In this document: in pieces, positions 9,489-17,794 of the stretch | How positions within the stretch are numbered: position 1 is the stretch's first letter | Layout of the letters: the number at the start of each line of letters is the position of its first letter | Assembly: GCA_958399925.1 (NCBI GenBank) | Contig: CATXOC010000001.1 | Location: 124,001-188,000 of the forward strand | Length of the DNA: 64,000 nt | Source of the DNA: an uncultured Candidatus Saccharibacteria bacterium | GTDB taxonomy: Bacteria > Patescibacteriota > Saccharimonadia > Saccharimonadales > Saccharimonadaceae | Reading direction: 5' to 3' | The notes under the pieces: generated by a model | The model's database searches: none | What the model was told of the DNA's origin: nothing | What the model saw: the letters and a program-made list of their open reading frames with translations, nothing else | Position numbers and translations under genes: made by a program

Positions 9489-10417
9489 TGCAGTCGTATC
9501 GTCGTTTTATTACTGTGTTCTCACCAAACTCAACCAGAGCAGACAAGTATATTAAAATTCGACCGCAATTAATAGACTTGGCGCATGATGCACACGCAGA
9601 TTATACAGAGATCAGACTAGAAGATACACCTTACTACAATGCCAGACATTTAATTGGCGACGAACTGAAAGACGGCGATTTGCTAATTGCCTGTGGTGGC
9701 GACGGTACGACGCAAGTGGCGTTTGATGCGTTGTATCGCTCTGGAAAGGATGTAACATTTGCAACTATTCCACTAGGCAACGGCAATGATACGGCACGAG
9801 CCTTCTATGGTAGTAAACGTAGCCCAAATGTAATCTTACAATCCGAGAAAACTGATTTTGCCCCACTTAATATCTATATTAACGGTCGCGAGCAATTTGC
9901 GCTGTGTAGTTACATTACCTTTGGAGCGACTACGATACTGGTTGACTACTTAAACGATACTAGCTCGCGAAAGCGTCGTAAGCATCTAAAAGCTTTATCC
10001 CCTGCTATGTCAGTGCCACTTGCACGCTTAAGCGATATTTCTAGCGCAATTAACCAAATGGATTTCCCTGATTTTACGAGGGACGGTGCGATCATGAGTG
10101 ATGACTCAATTGGGTTTTTCTTGATTAGTGCAGCGCATGATGTCTTGCGTCTGTCGAAAAATTATTTACACACTAGTACAAATTTTTATTTTCATCACGC
10201 TAACACGGGTGATAAGAATCTAGCACAGAAGATTATCATGGCTGGCTTATGGACACTGAAATTCCCAGGTGAAACTTCTACCCTAGAAGAATTAACATTT
10301 GCACGGCCATCGGCAATTACGGCTAACGTGGCTGGCGATAATATTTCCTTGGACGGCGTACGTCAAATTGTAGCTATGCGATCGCAACGCCCTGTTAAAG
10401 TATTAATGTTGCGATAA
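9488..10417 (+). CDS. Diacylglycerol kinase catalytic-domain (DgkB/YegS-like) lipid kinase
   Basis: Soluble-type lipid kinase of the DAGK_cat family that phosphorylates diacylglycerol or a related lipid. The nucleotide-binding GGDGT motif is at residues 70-74, followed by the family motif PLGNGND (about 98-104). The length of 309 fits the family (about 290-330). The start overlaps the VirB4 stop (TAATG), so it is the last cistron of the PrgI-VirB4 operon, an unusual neighbour for a secretion ATPase. The 3' end overlaps the convergent membrane-protein gene by 15 bases. Substrate not determinable from sequence. Confidence 0.88.
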   Translation: MQSYRRFITVFSPNSTRADKYIKIRPQLIDLAHDAHADYTEIRLEDTPYYNARHLIGDELKDGDLLIACGGDGTTQVAFDALYRSGKDVTFATIPLGNGNDTARAFYGSKRSPNVILQSEKTDFAPLNIYINGREQFALCSYITFGATTILVDYLNDTSSRKRRKHLKALSPAMSVPLARLSDISSAINQMDFPDFTRDGAIMSDDSIGFFLISAAHDVLRLSKNYLHTSTNFYFHHANTGDKNLAQKIIMAGLWTLKFPGETSTLEELTFARPSAITANVAGDNISLDGVRQIVAMRSQRPVKVLMLR

Positions 10418-11935
10418 TTTATTTTGGTAAATTATAAAATTGTCGTCTTTATATATGCGCTGGTATTTTTTGTTATGGGCTAGCTGTATGTCTATTGATG
10501 AATTCTTATTGACAATAGCGTAACTGATGCCATACTTTTTAAAGATATCCTCATAATAAGTATGATTCAGGGTATTGATATAGTGCTCGTCTATAAAAAT
10601 GTTTTTATTGTTATCGCCATTAAATTTAGGGTCATAGAGGTCGGCGCGCGAATCAATGAACACGGGTATGTCATTATATAGCAAATAGCTGCCGATAAAA
10701 TACGGGTTATAAATATGTTCTTTTTTATAATCTATGTGCGTTTTGATGTATTTGGTGGCTTCGACCGGGTAAACGGTCTTATCAACTATTTTGGCTTGTA
10801 GCTTTGGCGCAGTTACAGCTGCAACAATAACACAGACTAAGGCGACTACCATCGCTAGGCCAGCAGTTGGTACAGTAAACTTCTGGATTATTTGGTTGGC
10901 TTTAACGTGTTTGTTATCTAGTAATCTAGCTAAGTAAAGAGTAGCGGGAATTGAGCCGATTAGTGCTAGTAGTGCAATATGTCGATTAGAGCTTAATGCC
11001 ATTAGGAATAGCCCACCTATCATCAAAAAATCACATAGACGGACTTTGAAACGAGTAAAGAACAAAACTAGGCCAGTGATAATTAATGTAACAGTAAATA
11101 GTACAGTTGAAGCTAGCACGACTGGTTGATGTTCGGAAATATATTGCGTTGTTGATCCCAGCATTGTTTTAATAAAGTAAGTGTATGGTGTAAAACCTAG
11201 CGGCGTTGCAAGTCCAGCGATCAAGCCTAGTAACATAATTACTAATAGCCATTTGGTTCGAGGTTGTCTGGTAATCTCTAGTCTATTCATAACCGTGGTT
11301 GATTCGGTCTGACGATACTTGTAGAACCAGTTCCCCACTGTACCTGCCACCAAGTAAGGTAAGAATAGAATAAAATAAAATGGATACACGGCAGCGTGTA
11401 CATTGGCAATAATTGCAGGAATTACTACTAAGCCGATGGCGTAACGTCTACGTCCGGTATGTAGAAATTGTTCAATAAAATATACAGCTAGCAGCAGCAA
11501 GATGTAGGTTGCTAGCTGGGCGCGTGCAGTCAAAAAGTCGTTTAATAGAATGAGACTGACTAATGTAACGACAAAGGCAGCGATATAGTTGCGACTAAGC
11601 TTGCTGCATACGTAGTATATCAGTAGCCCCAAAATAACCGCTAGAATACAGGTGGCGAGATAAATACCGACAACACCGAAGGCGTGATAGATCAAATAAA
11701 CTGCTACGTCAAATAGCCAATGCGGATAGGTGTAAGGTAGGTTGTGATAAGAAAACGGATCGATCCCGTCGACGCCGTGTCGCATAATATGCTTACCAAT
11801 TGCAATTGAATAAAATGTGTCATTCTGTAGTAATAATTTGACTGACACGATAGCAAGTACTGCGATAATAACAGACGATGCTGCTATGAAGACATGCTGC
11901 CTTGTTCGCTCCCCTAGCCTCTCAAAAAGTTTCAC
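10403..11935 (-). CDS. Polytopic membrane protein, GT-C glycosyltransferase-like
   Basis: 510 residues with about ten hydrophobic membrane segments starting at 16-36. A loop after the first segment holds the sequence GIDPFSYHNLPYTYPHWLFD, resembling the first extracytoplasmic loop of GT-C glycosyltransferases, and a C-terminal soluble domain of about 110 residues ends the protein (PVFIDSRADLY, then YGISYAIVNKN). I recognise the fold class but not a substrate. Start is GTG at 11933-11935; an extended -10 (TGC-TAAAAT, 11943-11948) ends 7 bases before it with no Shine-Dalgarno, supporting a leaderless GTG start. Alternative: a membrane protein unrelated to glycosyl transfer. Confidence 0.6.
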   Translation of the reverse strand: MKLFERLGERTRQHVFIAASSVIIAVLAIVSVKLLLQNDTFYSIAIGKHIMRHGVDGIDPFSYHNLPYTYPHWLFDVAVYLIYHAFGVVGIYLATCILAVILGLLIYYVCSKLSRNYIAAFVVTLVSLILLNDFLTARAQLATYILLLLAVYFIEQFLHTGRRRYAIGLVVIPAIIANVHAAVYPFYFILFLPYLVAGTVGNWFYKYRQTESTTVMNRLEITRQPRTKWLLVIMLLGLIAGLATPLGFTPYTYFIKTMLGSTTQYISEHQPVVLASTVLFTVTLIITGLVLFFTRFKVRLCDFLMIGGLFLMALSSNRHIALLALIGSIPATLYLARLLDNKHVKANQIIQKFTVPTAGLAMVVALVCVIVAAVTAPKLQAKIVDKTVYPVEATKYIKTHIDYKKEHIYNPYFIGSYLLYNDIPVFIDSRADLYDPKFNGDNNKNIFIDEHYINTLNHTYYEDIFKKYGISYAIVNKNSSIDIQLAHNKKYQRIYKDDNFIIYQNKLSQH

Positions 11936-11942
11936 TGTCTAC

Positions 11943-11948
11943 ATTTTA
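11943..11948 (-). promoter_or_regulatory. Extended -10 box, leaderless GTG start
   Basis: TAAAAT preceded by TGC on the minus strand, 7 bases upstream of the GTG start of the 510-residue membrane protein. No Shine-Dalgarno sequence is present. Confidence 0.55.
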
Positions 11949-11987
11949 GCATATAGACAGTGATAGATAGTAACAACTTGTCCTGAC

Positions 11988-13034
11988 CTACCCAAGCTCC
12001 TTCTTGAATCGTTCAACTAGTGGTACAGGCGTTGGGTCAACACCGTTCAAGATACCTAGATAGATACTGCTACAGTCGCCTAGGATAGCGCCACAGATCA
12101 TCTGCTGAATAAAGCTAGATCCTGCGAGATCAACGTTATTGGCGTGAGGGCGGTTGCCAGATAGTAGACGTTCGCTTAGGTCAAAACGCTGGTTGACACG
12201 AGCGCTGTCTAGATTGGAGCGTAAATTAATAACTGCAAACGGCTTTTCAATCGGATGAGATGTCCAGCCGATAAACTCATTGTGATTGAACTCAGGGAAT
12301 TCGTTGCACCAGATTGTGTTCTTGGCGTTTTCATTAAAAGAAGTTTTCCATTTGTAGGCTAGCGGATAGAACCAACAACTTGAGTAAACTAATACGGTTT
12401 TGCCAGCGCAGTTTAGAGCTAGTTGTTTTGCAGTATTACGCTTTGCGGGTACTACAGCGGCTAATTTGCTAGCAAAATTTTCGACGAATTCTTGAGTGCT
12501 AGCTAACTCTGCATATGCACCTGATAGTAGCTTGTGATCTTCAAAAATTTTAGCAATTGCCCTTAGGTGCATAAAAATGCCATAGCGTGGCTGCGATATT
12601 TTATCTAGTTGAATGTAGGGTAGATTGTCTCTCTGTGTGCGCTCAAGTAGCTTGCCACCACTAGTCACAACTATAATGTGGGCGCCCTTTTCTAGTGCGT
12701 CATCTAGTGATGACAGCGTCTCTTCGGTGTTGCCGCTGACACTAAAAACAATAACCAGGCTATGTTTATTTACATATTCAGGTACGGTGTACTCACGACT
12801 AACTTCAAATGGCACAGCTAAGTTGTAGTCATGGCGAAACCAGCGTATAGCCATCAAGCCAGCTAGCGCTGACCCACCCATGCCGCTCAGTACGACGTTT
12901 TGAGGTGTGATTTTACTGGCATGATCGTTATGTATAACTGCATCAAAAGATAATTGCTCATACGAATGTATAATGACTCCAAGGGCATCTTCGCGGTCGC
13001 GTTGCCGAATTACCGCTAGACTATCTAACTGCAT
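11988..13034 (-). CDS. Bifunctional phosphoglucose/phosphomannose isomerase family protein
   Basis: SIS-domain sugar isomerase interconverting glucose-6-P or mannose-6-P with fructose-6-P. The N-terminal SIS domain has GMGGSALAG (about 51-59) and the phosphosugar-binding VFSVSGNTEETL stretch (about 95-106). The C-terminal half (KTVLVYSSCWFYPLAYKWKT, then NEFPEFNHNEFIGW) matches the bacterial/archaeal PGI-PMI C-terminal domain. The 348-residue length is typical. A clear Shine-Dalgarno (AAAGGAG) precedes the ATG. With the phosphomannomutase-like protein at 29.4 kb it could feed mannose-type nucleotide sugars for the glycosyltransferases here; that link is inference. Confidence 0.88.
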   Translation of the reverse strand: MQLDSLAVIRQRDREDALGVIIHSYEQLSFDAVIHNDHASKITPQNVVLSGMGGSALAGLMAIRWFRHDYNLAVPFEVSREYTVPEYVNKHSLVIVFSVSGNTEETLSSLDDALEKGAHIIVVTSGGKLLERTQRDNLPYIQLDKISQPRYGIFMHLRAIAKIFEDHKLLSGAYAELASTQEFVENFASKLAAVVPAKRNTAKQLALNCAGKTVLVYSSCWFYPLAYKWKTSFNENAKNTIWCNEFPEFNHNEFIGWTSHPIEKPFAVINLRSNLDSARVNQRFDLSERLLSGNRPHANNVDLAGSSFIQQMICGAILGDCSSIYLGILNGVDPTPVPLVERFKKELG

Positions 13035-13104
13035 TAACTCTCCTTTTGTTTATAAATATGCTTATGTTATAATTGTAGCAGATTTTAATGAAAGGGTGGA
13101 TTTA

Positions 13105-13629
13105 ATGGATCAAGGACAGAAAATTCCGTCGCAGATTAATGACGACGAATTAACGCAAATGATAGCAGGGCTTAAAAACGCTAGCACTACGGCAATGCCA
13201 ACGACTGCGCCAGTTAATAACGCGGTTCCGACTATGACTAACAGCCCAGTGGCAACGGTAAAAAATTCACCAATAGTGCCACAACAGGCTACATCTACTA
13301 ACCCTATTGTATCTAATGTTCCAACACCTGTTGAATCCGTGCAGACTAATGATATGCCTGAAGAGCAACCGCTCAGTGTACCAGCTATAGACAATCTAGA
13401 ATCGATTAAGCGTAATGCTATTCTAGAGTTGCGCCCTCTTGTAAATAAGCTTAATTTACCTGCCGAAGATAAGTTTGATACCCTGCTACTACTAATTCGT
13501 ACCACTGACGATGCTTCACTAATTCCAGAAGCGCATCGTGCAGCTACTAGTATCGCCGATGACACTCGTCGTGCTCAGGCACTACTAGATGTCATTAAAG
13601 AGATCGACTTCTTTGATCGTAAAAAATAG
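13105..13629 (+). CDS. Hypothetical protein with helical C-terminal domain
   Basis: 174 residues, function not recognised. Residues about 28-95 are a low-complexity linker rich in Pro, Thr, Val, Asn and Ala. The C-terminal ~75 residues (LESIKRNAILELRPLVNKLNLPAEDKFDTLLLLIRTTDD onward) look like a compact helical bundle. The ATG at 13105 is chosen over upstream in-frame codons because it follows AAAGGGTGG at 13091-13099 and an extended -10 (TGT-TATAAT, TATAAT about 13069-13074). No membrane segment or signal peptide. It is a single-gene unit with a terminator-like hairpin after it. Confidence 0.75.
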   Translation: MDQGQKIPSQINDDELTQMIAGLKNASTTAMPTTAPVNNAVPTMTNSPVATVKNSPIVPQQATSTNPIVSNVPTPVESVQTNDMPEEQPLSVPAIDNLESIKRNAILELRPLVNKLNLPAEDKFDTLLLLIRTTDDASLIPEAHRAATSIADDTRRAQALLDVIKEIDFFDRKK

Positions 13630-13677
13630 TTACTTTGTAACGTAGCTAGATCCACGTAGTATCGTTAAATAGGTAAA

Positions 13678-13709
13678 ATAAATCACCCTCTTATGCAAGG
13701 GCGATTTAT
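13678..13709 (+). terminator. Hairpin downstream of the 174-residue hypothetical
   Basis: Twelve-base arms (ATAAATCACCCT / AGGGCGATTTAT) with one A-C mismatch around a short loop. The T tract is weak, but the position 50 bases after the stop fits a terminator. Confidence 0.55.
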
Positions 13710-13787
13710 AGTTTGTATCTGCAACTTACGAATGATTGATGCTAATAATTAAATTACTTAATTATTTAACTATTTAATTGTCAAATA

Positions 13788-13825
13788 ATATATTACCCTC
13801 GCGCTAAGAGCGGAGGGCAATATAT
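13788..13825 (-). terminator. Terminator hairpin for groES-groEL
   Basis: Inverted repeat with arms around ATATTACCCTC and GGAGGGCAATAT, located 16 bases downstream of the groEL stop on the minus strand and followed by an A/T-rich stretch. The spacer 13630-13840 otherwise shows only A/T-rich sequence. Confidence 0.6.
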
Positions 13826-13840
13826 TTAGGGTAGGTTTAT

Positions 13841-15457
13841 TTAGTAGCCCATACCAGCTGCTGGTGCGGCTGCAGACTTGTCTTCTGGGATATCAACCAC
13901 TAGGGCACCCATTGTCATAGCTGTAGCAGCAATGCTGACAGCATTTTGAATGGCTTCATGGGTTACGCGAGCTGGGTCAACTACGCCGGATTTCTTTAGG
14001 TCGACTAGCTTGCCATCGTAGTTCATAATATTGACACCTTGGCCATCTTTAGCGGCTTGGACTTGCGCTAGTAGTGCTTCGCTGTTTAGACCAGCATTGG
14101 CAGTAATCTGGCGGAACGGCATCAATAGGGCGTTCTTTAAGATTTCTGCACCAGCATCAGTTTCAGTGATCTTGGCAGATAGGTTAACTAGTGTAACGCC
14201 ACCGCCAGGAACAATACCACCAGCCAATGCGGCCTTTACGGCGGCTACGGCATCGTCAACACGATACTTCTTCTCGTCGATTTCAGTCTCGGTTGCACCA
14301 CCAACCTTAATGACAGCTACTTTACCACTTAAGGCTGCTGCGCGCTTTTGTAGTTGCTCGCGGTCATAGTCACTAGGCGCAGTTTCCTCTTGGGCGTTGA
14401 TTTGAACAATACGGTCATGAATCTGATCTTTATTGCCAGCGCCTTCAATGATAGTAGTGTTGTCTTTAGTAGTGATGACTTTGCGAGCAGAACCAACAAC
14501 TTCTAGACCAACATTATCAAAGGTCATGCCCTGATCGGCAGAAATGACGGTTGCGCCAGTTAGAATAGCAATGTCGTTTAGGACTTCCTTGCGACGATCG
14601 CCAAAGGACGGTGCCTTAATAGCCAAAGTATTTAGAACACCCTTCAGCTTGTTTAGAATTAGTACACCCAGTGCTTCACCGTCAACATCATCAGCAATTA
14701 GAACGATGTCCTTCTTGCCGGCAGTAGCGAGCTTTTCTAGTAGTGGTAGAAATTCTTGCGCACTACTAATCTTCTTATCAGTGATGATAATAGCTGGCTT
14801 GTCATAAGCTGCCTCCATGCGGGTGGCGTCGGTAGCCATGTATGGACTAATGTAACCGCGGTCAAAGGTAAAGCCTTCGACAATCTCAGACTCCATGTCC
14901 ATGCCCTGCCCAGCCTCAACGCTGACTACACCATCACGACCGATTTTGCTCATTACATTAGCAATTAGCTTGCCAATTTCTGTGTCACCAGCGGAAATGC
15001 TAGCAACCTCGGCTACTAGATCATTCTTGCCGTTGACTGGTTCGGCAATCTTGTCCAGCTCAGCTAAAGCTTCTTGCCCAGCCTTTTCAACGCCCTTACG
15101 TAGCTCCATGGGATTGTGTCCAGCAGCGATTAGGCGATTAGCTTCGCGTAAGATTTCGTAGGTCAAGACGGTTACGGTTGTTGTACCATCACCAGCAACT
15201 TTGTTCATCTTTTTGGCTGCTGACTTGATTAGTTCTGCGCCGACCTTCTCGCCTAGGCACTCGTCAGTTTCGGGTAAATCGACTGACTCAGCAACTGTTA
15301 CACCGTCGTGTGTAACAGTTGGCGCGCCATAGCTCTTGCTGATTACTACATTGCGACCCTTAGGTCCCATGGTGGTGCGTACAGCGTCGGCTAGGGTCTT
15401 GGCGCCTGCTAATACTTTGTCGCGAGCTTCGTCTGCGTAAAATACTTTCTTTGCCAT
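13841..15457 (-). CDS. groL: Chaperonin GroEL (60 kDa)
   Basis: Double-ring ATP-dependent folding chamber working with GroES. The 538 residues cover the whole family length, with the ATP-binding TTMGPKGRNV (about 28-37), GDGTTT (about 86-91) and the apical/intermediate domains intact. The C-terminus ends in an Ala/Pro-rich tail and GMGY rather than the long Gly-Gly-Met repeat of many homologues. It lies 13 bases after groES in a two-gene operon controlled by CIRCE, so heat or folding-stress induction through HrcA is expected. hrcA itself is not in the window. Confidence 0.98.
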   Translation of the reverse strand: MAKKVFYADEARDKVLAGAKTLADAVRTTMGPKGRNVVISKSYGAPTVTHDGVTVAESVDLPETDECLGEKVGAELIKSAAKKMNKVAGDGTTTVTVLTYEILREANRLIAAGHNPMELRKGVEKAGQEALAELDKIAEPVNGKNDLVAEVASISAGDTEIGKLIANVMSKIGRDGVVSVEAGQGMDMESEIVEGFTFDRGYISPYMATDATRMEAAYDKPAIIITDKKISSAQEFLPLLEKLATAGKKDIVLIADDVDGEALGVLILNKLKGVLNTLAIKAPSFGDRRKEVLNDIAILTGATVISADQGMTFDNVGLEVVGSARKVITTKDNTTIIEGAGNKDQIHDRIVQINAQEETAPSDYDREQLQKRAAALSGKVAVIKVGGATETEIDEKKYRVDDAVAAVKAALAGGIVPGGGVTLVNLSAKITETDAGAEILKNALLMPFRQITANAGLNSEALLAQVQAAKDGQGVNIMNYDGKLVDLKKSGVVDPARVTHEAIQNAVSIAATAMTMGALVVDIPEDKSAAAPAAGMGY

Positions 15458-15470
15458 TCTTTACTCCTTA

Positions 15471-15743
15471 TTAGGCGGCTAGCTTGGCTAGCACGTCCTC
15501 TTCCTTAACAATAAAATACTTCTTACCGTCTACCTTGACATCGGTGGTGCTATATTCGCGCACTACAATGCGGTCGCCGTCTTTAATTTCTTTACAATCT
15601 TTGCCAGTGGCTAGTACTTTGGCAATCTGTGACTTTTCCTTGGCGTTATCTGGTAGATATAGTCCAGCGGCTGTCTTGGCAGCTGCTTCCTCGCGTTCGG
15701 CAACGATGCGGTCACCTAGCGGCATTAGTGGAACATTACTCAT
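15471..15743 (-). CDS. groS: Co-chaperonin GroES (10 kDa)
   Basis: Heptameric lid of the GroEL chamber. The 90-residue sequence has the family opening PLGDRIVAERE and the mobile loop AAAKTAAGLYLPDNAKEKS, which contacts GroEL. Length is within the usual 94-100 range but slightly short. The start has a strong Shine-Dalgarno (AAGGAGG) and the transcript start should lie about 25 bases upstream. First gene of the groES-groEL operon. Confidence 0.97.
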   Translation of the reverse strand: MSNVPLMPLGDRIVAEREEAAAKTAAGLYLPDNAKEKSQIAKVLATGKDCKEIKDGDRIVVREYSTTDVKVDGKKYFIVKEEDVLAKLAA

Positions 15744-15768
15744 TGATATCCTCCTTAATTACAATAAT

Positions 15769-15811
15769 AGTGTAACGCAAAAAGTTAGCACTTGCAACCT
15801 GCGAGTGCTAA
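15769..15811 (-). promoter_or_regulatory. CIRCE operator and groESL promoter
   Basis: CIRCE spans 15785-15811: arms TTAGCACTT and GAGTGCTAA separated by nine bases, one mismatch from the consensus TTAGCACTC-N9-GAGTGCTAA. On the minus strand a -35 TTGCAA (15792-15797) lies inside the operator, followed by 17 bp and -10 TACACT (15769-15774). HrcA binding would therefore cover the -35 directly. Confidence 0.9.
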
Positions 15812-15834
15812 CTTTATTCAGTTAAATTCTAGCT

Positions 15835-15922
15835 TGGCGGAAAGAGAGGGATTCGAACCCTCGGTGGATTGCTCCACACCGGTTTTCAAGACCGGCTCCT
15901 TAAACCACTCGGTCACCTTTCC
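15835..15922 (-). tRNA. tRNA-Ser (UGA anticodon)
   Basis: Read on the minus strand: acceptor GGAAAGG pairs with TCTTTCC, discriminator G, encoded CCA at the end. The anticodon loop CTTGAAA gives anticodon UGA. A long variable arm, as in class II tRNAs, and the T-loop GGTTCGAATCC are present. Confidence 0.95.
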
Positions 15923-15974
15923 ATAATAAATTATAGCATATTTTTTTATAATCTGGTATTATAGATATCAGCCT

Positions 15975-16067
15975 GGAGGAGTACCCAAGTGGCTGAAGGG
16001 GACGGTTTGCTAAATCGTTAGGTCGGCGCGAGCTGGCGCGGGAGTTCGAATCTCCCCTCCTCCGCCA
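15975..16067 (+). tRNA. tRNA-Ser (GCU anticodon)
   Basis: Acceptor GGAGGAG pairs with CTCCTCC, discriminator G and encoded CCA. The anticodon loop TTGCTAA gives GCU, reading AGC/AGU. The long variable arm is GC rich (GGTCGGCGCGAGCTGGC region), and the T-loop GAGTTCGAATCTC is intact. Confidence 0.95.
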
Positions 16068-16079
16068 GGAAATTATATA

Positions 16080-16110
16080 AATAACACCGCTACGGCGGTG
16101 TTATTTTGTT
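16080..16110. terminator. Bidirectional terminator between tRNA-Ser and the carboxypeptidase gene
   Basis: Perfect 11-bp stem AATAACACCGC / GCGGTGTTATT with loop TACG, T-rich on the plus side. It lies between the convergent tRNA-Ser and the carboxypeptidase gene and can serve both. Confidence 0.8.
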
Positions 16111-16122
16111 TGGTAATCAACC

Positions 16123-17322
16123 TCAAAACGGGTGGCTGAGTCGCCAACCTAGACGCGGCGCACTAACATCAGTCTTAGCAGTAATATCTATAGTTTGGTT
16201 GTCGACGGTTAGGTTGCCGATTATAGATTGAGCTGCGATGCTGCTTCTTGGCTGATCTAAGAGTTTTAGTTTGAACACCGGTGGTTGGTCAGCGAAGTAT
16301 GGCACAATGGCGCTGCGATTGGTAATTAAGCGGCTACTATTGCCCCACTTGCTAGTTACTATACCTACTTCTTTGCCACGCTGTATTTTGTATAGTTGAA
16401 TGTCGTTTGGCAAGGCCTGTAATAATTCCGTGGCAGTTTGAAAGGCGCTATCGTAGCTATCACGACTGAGTGACGCGATAGCAGTAGTAATACTCTCGCC
16501 ATTAATATCGAGCTTTCTCGCTAATATTACCCCTCGGCCTGCCTCGTTGTTATAACCAGTTTTTCCGGCAAAAACGCCATATTGCCCCAGTAAACGGTTA
16601 GTCGACTTAATATGCCCAACTACCGGTAGATCAGTTTCGGCTGTAGATAGAATATCCGATAAGGTTTTATTCTGAGTAGCTAATAGCATAATTTTACAGA
16701 GGTCAATTGGTGTAGATGTGGTATCTGGACTAAAGCCGCTAGCATCACTGCCTATGGTTGTGCGATTTAGTTGATGGTTCTTAAGCCACTTAGTAGCGGC
16801 AGCCTTATAATTCTCGTGTGAGCCAAATGCCCATGTAGCCAGCGAGTCGGCTAAATTATTGGCACTACGCATCATAATTCCTTCGATCATTTGGCGCTCA
16901 GTCAACTGTTCTCCGGCGACTACTTGCAATCTACTGCCTCCTTCGATGACGGCCTTCTGGTAATTGGCTACATCCTGATTCCCTAGTGTAATCATGGGTC
17001 CCGACGTATCTTTTGCTAATGGATATTTATCTAGCACCACTTGAACAGTAATAGTTTTAGCTATGCTAGCAGTTGCAACGGGTTGATCGTTGTATTTGGC
17101 TTCGCCGACATTGCGACACTTAATCTGATCAGTTGAGGGATCAATGTAGCCTATGGCACTGCGCGGTATGTTAAGCTTGGTCGACGATAGCTCTTTAGGC
17201 GAGATACTGGTAGCCACCGCTATTTTAGGCGCATTAACATTAACATTGCGGACTAGGGTATACGAAATATACCCAGCCACCAACAGCAATATGGATAAGA
17301 GTGTTACCCACCACTTTCTCAT
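16123..17322 (-). CDS. D-alanyl-D-alanine carboxypeptidase (peptidase S11, DacA-like)
   Basis: Penicillin-binding serine peptidase that trims the terminal D-Ala of peptidoglycan stem peptides outside the membrane. Catalytic triad motifs are visible: SIAK (SxxK, about residue 87), SANN (SxN, about 153) and KTGYN (KTG, about 254). One N-terminal hydrophobic segment (about 5-24) acts as signal anchor. The 399-residue length fits the family. The start is supported by a minus-strand -10 TACAAT (17330-17335) that ends 7 bases before the ATG, without Shine-Dalgarno. It indicates a peptidoglycan wall. Confidence 0.9.
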   Translation of the reverse strand: MRKWWVTLLSILLLVAGYISYTLVRNVNVNAPKIAVATSISPKELSSTKLNIPRSAIGYIDPSTDQIKCRNVGEAKYNDQPVATASIAKTITVQVVLDKYPLAKDTSGPMITLGNQDVANYQKAVIEGGSRLQVVAGEQLTERQMIEGIMMRSANNLADSLATWAFGSHENYKAAATKWLKNHQLNRTTIGSDASGFSPDTTSTPIDLCKIMLLATQNKTLSDILSTAETDLPVVGHIKSTNRLLGQYGVFAGKTGYNNEAGRGVILARKLDINGESITTAIASLSRDSYDSAFQTATELLQALPNDIQLYKIQRGKEVGIVTSKWGNSSRLITNRSAIVPYFADQPPVFKLKLLDQPRSSIAAQSIIGNLTVDNQTIDITAKTDVSAPRLGWRLSHPF

Positions 17323-17329
17323 TAATTCT

Positions 17330-17339
17330 ATTGTATACT
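17330..17339. promoter_or_regulatory. Overlapping divergent -10 boxes of two leaderless genes
   Basis: Minus strand TACAAT at 17330-17335 serves the carboxypeptidase gene (7 bases to ATG). Plus strand TATACT at 17334-17339 serves the HIT gene (6 bases to ATG). The two hexamers share two base pairs, and the whole intergenic gap is only 23 bp. Confidence 0.6.
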
Positions 17340-17345
17340 ATTTTT

Positions 17346-17735
17346 ATGAAAGATAGTATTTTTACAAAAATTATACGTGGTGATATCCCCTGCTATAAAG
17401 TATACGAAGATGACAAAACTTTTGCGTTTCTAGACATAAACCCGTTGAGCGACGGTCACGTTCTAGTGACTACTAAGCACCAGGTAGACAAATTCTATGA
17501 TCTATCTGACGAAGACTATGCGGCACTATTTACTACTGTAAAGAAAGTGGCAAAGCGCATAGAGGAAGTTCTAGGTGTTCGAGCTGGTATCGTCGTCGAA
17601 GGTTTAGAAGTACCGCACGCTCATGTTCATGTAGTGCCGATGTACGATGGTGAAGTTTTGCGCCTTCATCATGGCTATCCAGTCAATAACTCACCTGAGA
17701 ACATGCAAGAAATAGCTGCTAAATTGAAGTTTTAA
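17346..17735 (+). CDS. HIT family nucleotide-binding hydrolase
   Basis: Histidine-triad hydrolase, likely acting on AMP conjugates or dinucleoside polyphosphates. The HxHxHxx motif is HAHVHVV near the C-terminus (about residues 95-101), preceded by the family N-terminus SIFTKIIRGDIPCYKVYEDD and the strand FLDINPLSDGHVLV. I choose the ATG at 17346 (129 residues) over the upstream in-frame codon at 17301 because the family N-terminus starts there and because TATACT (17334-17339) ends 6 bases before it. No Shine-Dalgarno is present. Confidence 0.92.
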   Translation: MKDSIFTKIIRGDIPCYKVYEDDKTFAFLDINPLSDGHVLVTTKHQVDKFYDLSDEDYAALFTTVKKVAKRIEEVLGVRAGIVVEGLEVPHAHVHVVPMYDGEVLRLHHGYPVNNSPENMQEIAAKLKF

Positions 17736-17794
17736 CAGCTGAGCCCTGCTCTGAGTGATAGCATAGCTAAACCAATTTCATTAATTAAAGACGT

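Noticed and set aside
13630..13840. Possible small RNA between the 174-residue gene and groEL
   Set aside because: Two terminator-like hairpins facing each other and A/T-rich filler explain it; no promoter found.
14031..15161. Several open frames antisense to groEL
   Set aside because: Shadow frames of a strongly conserved gene; no start signals and Ser/Ala-rich artefact composition.
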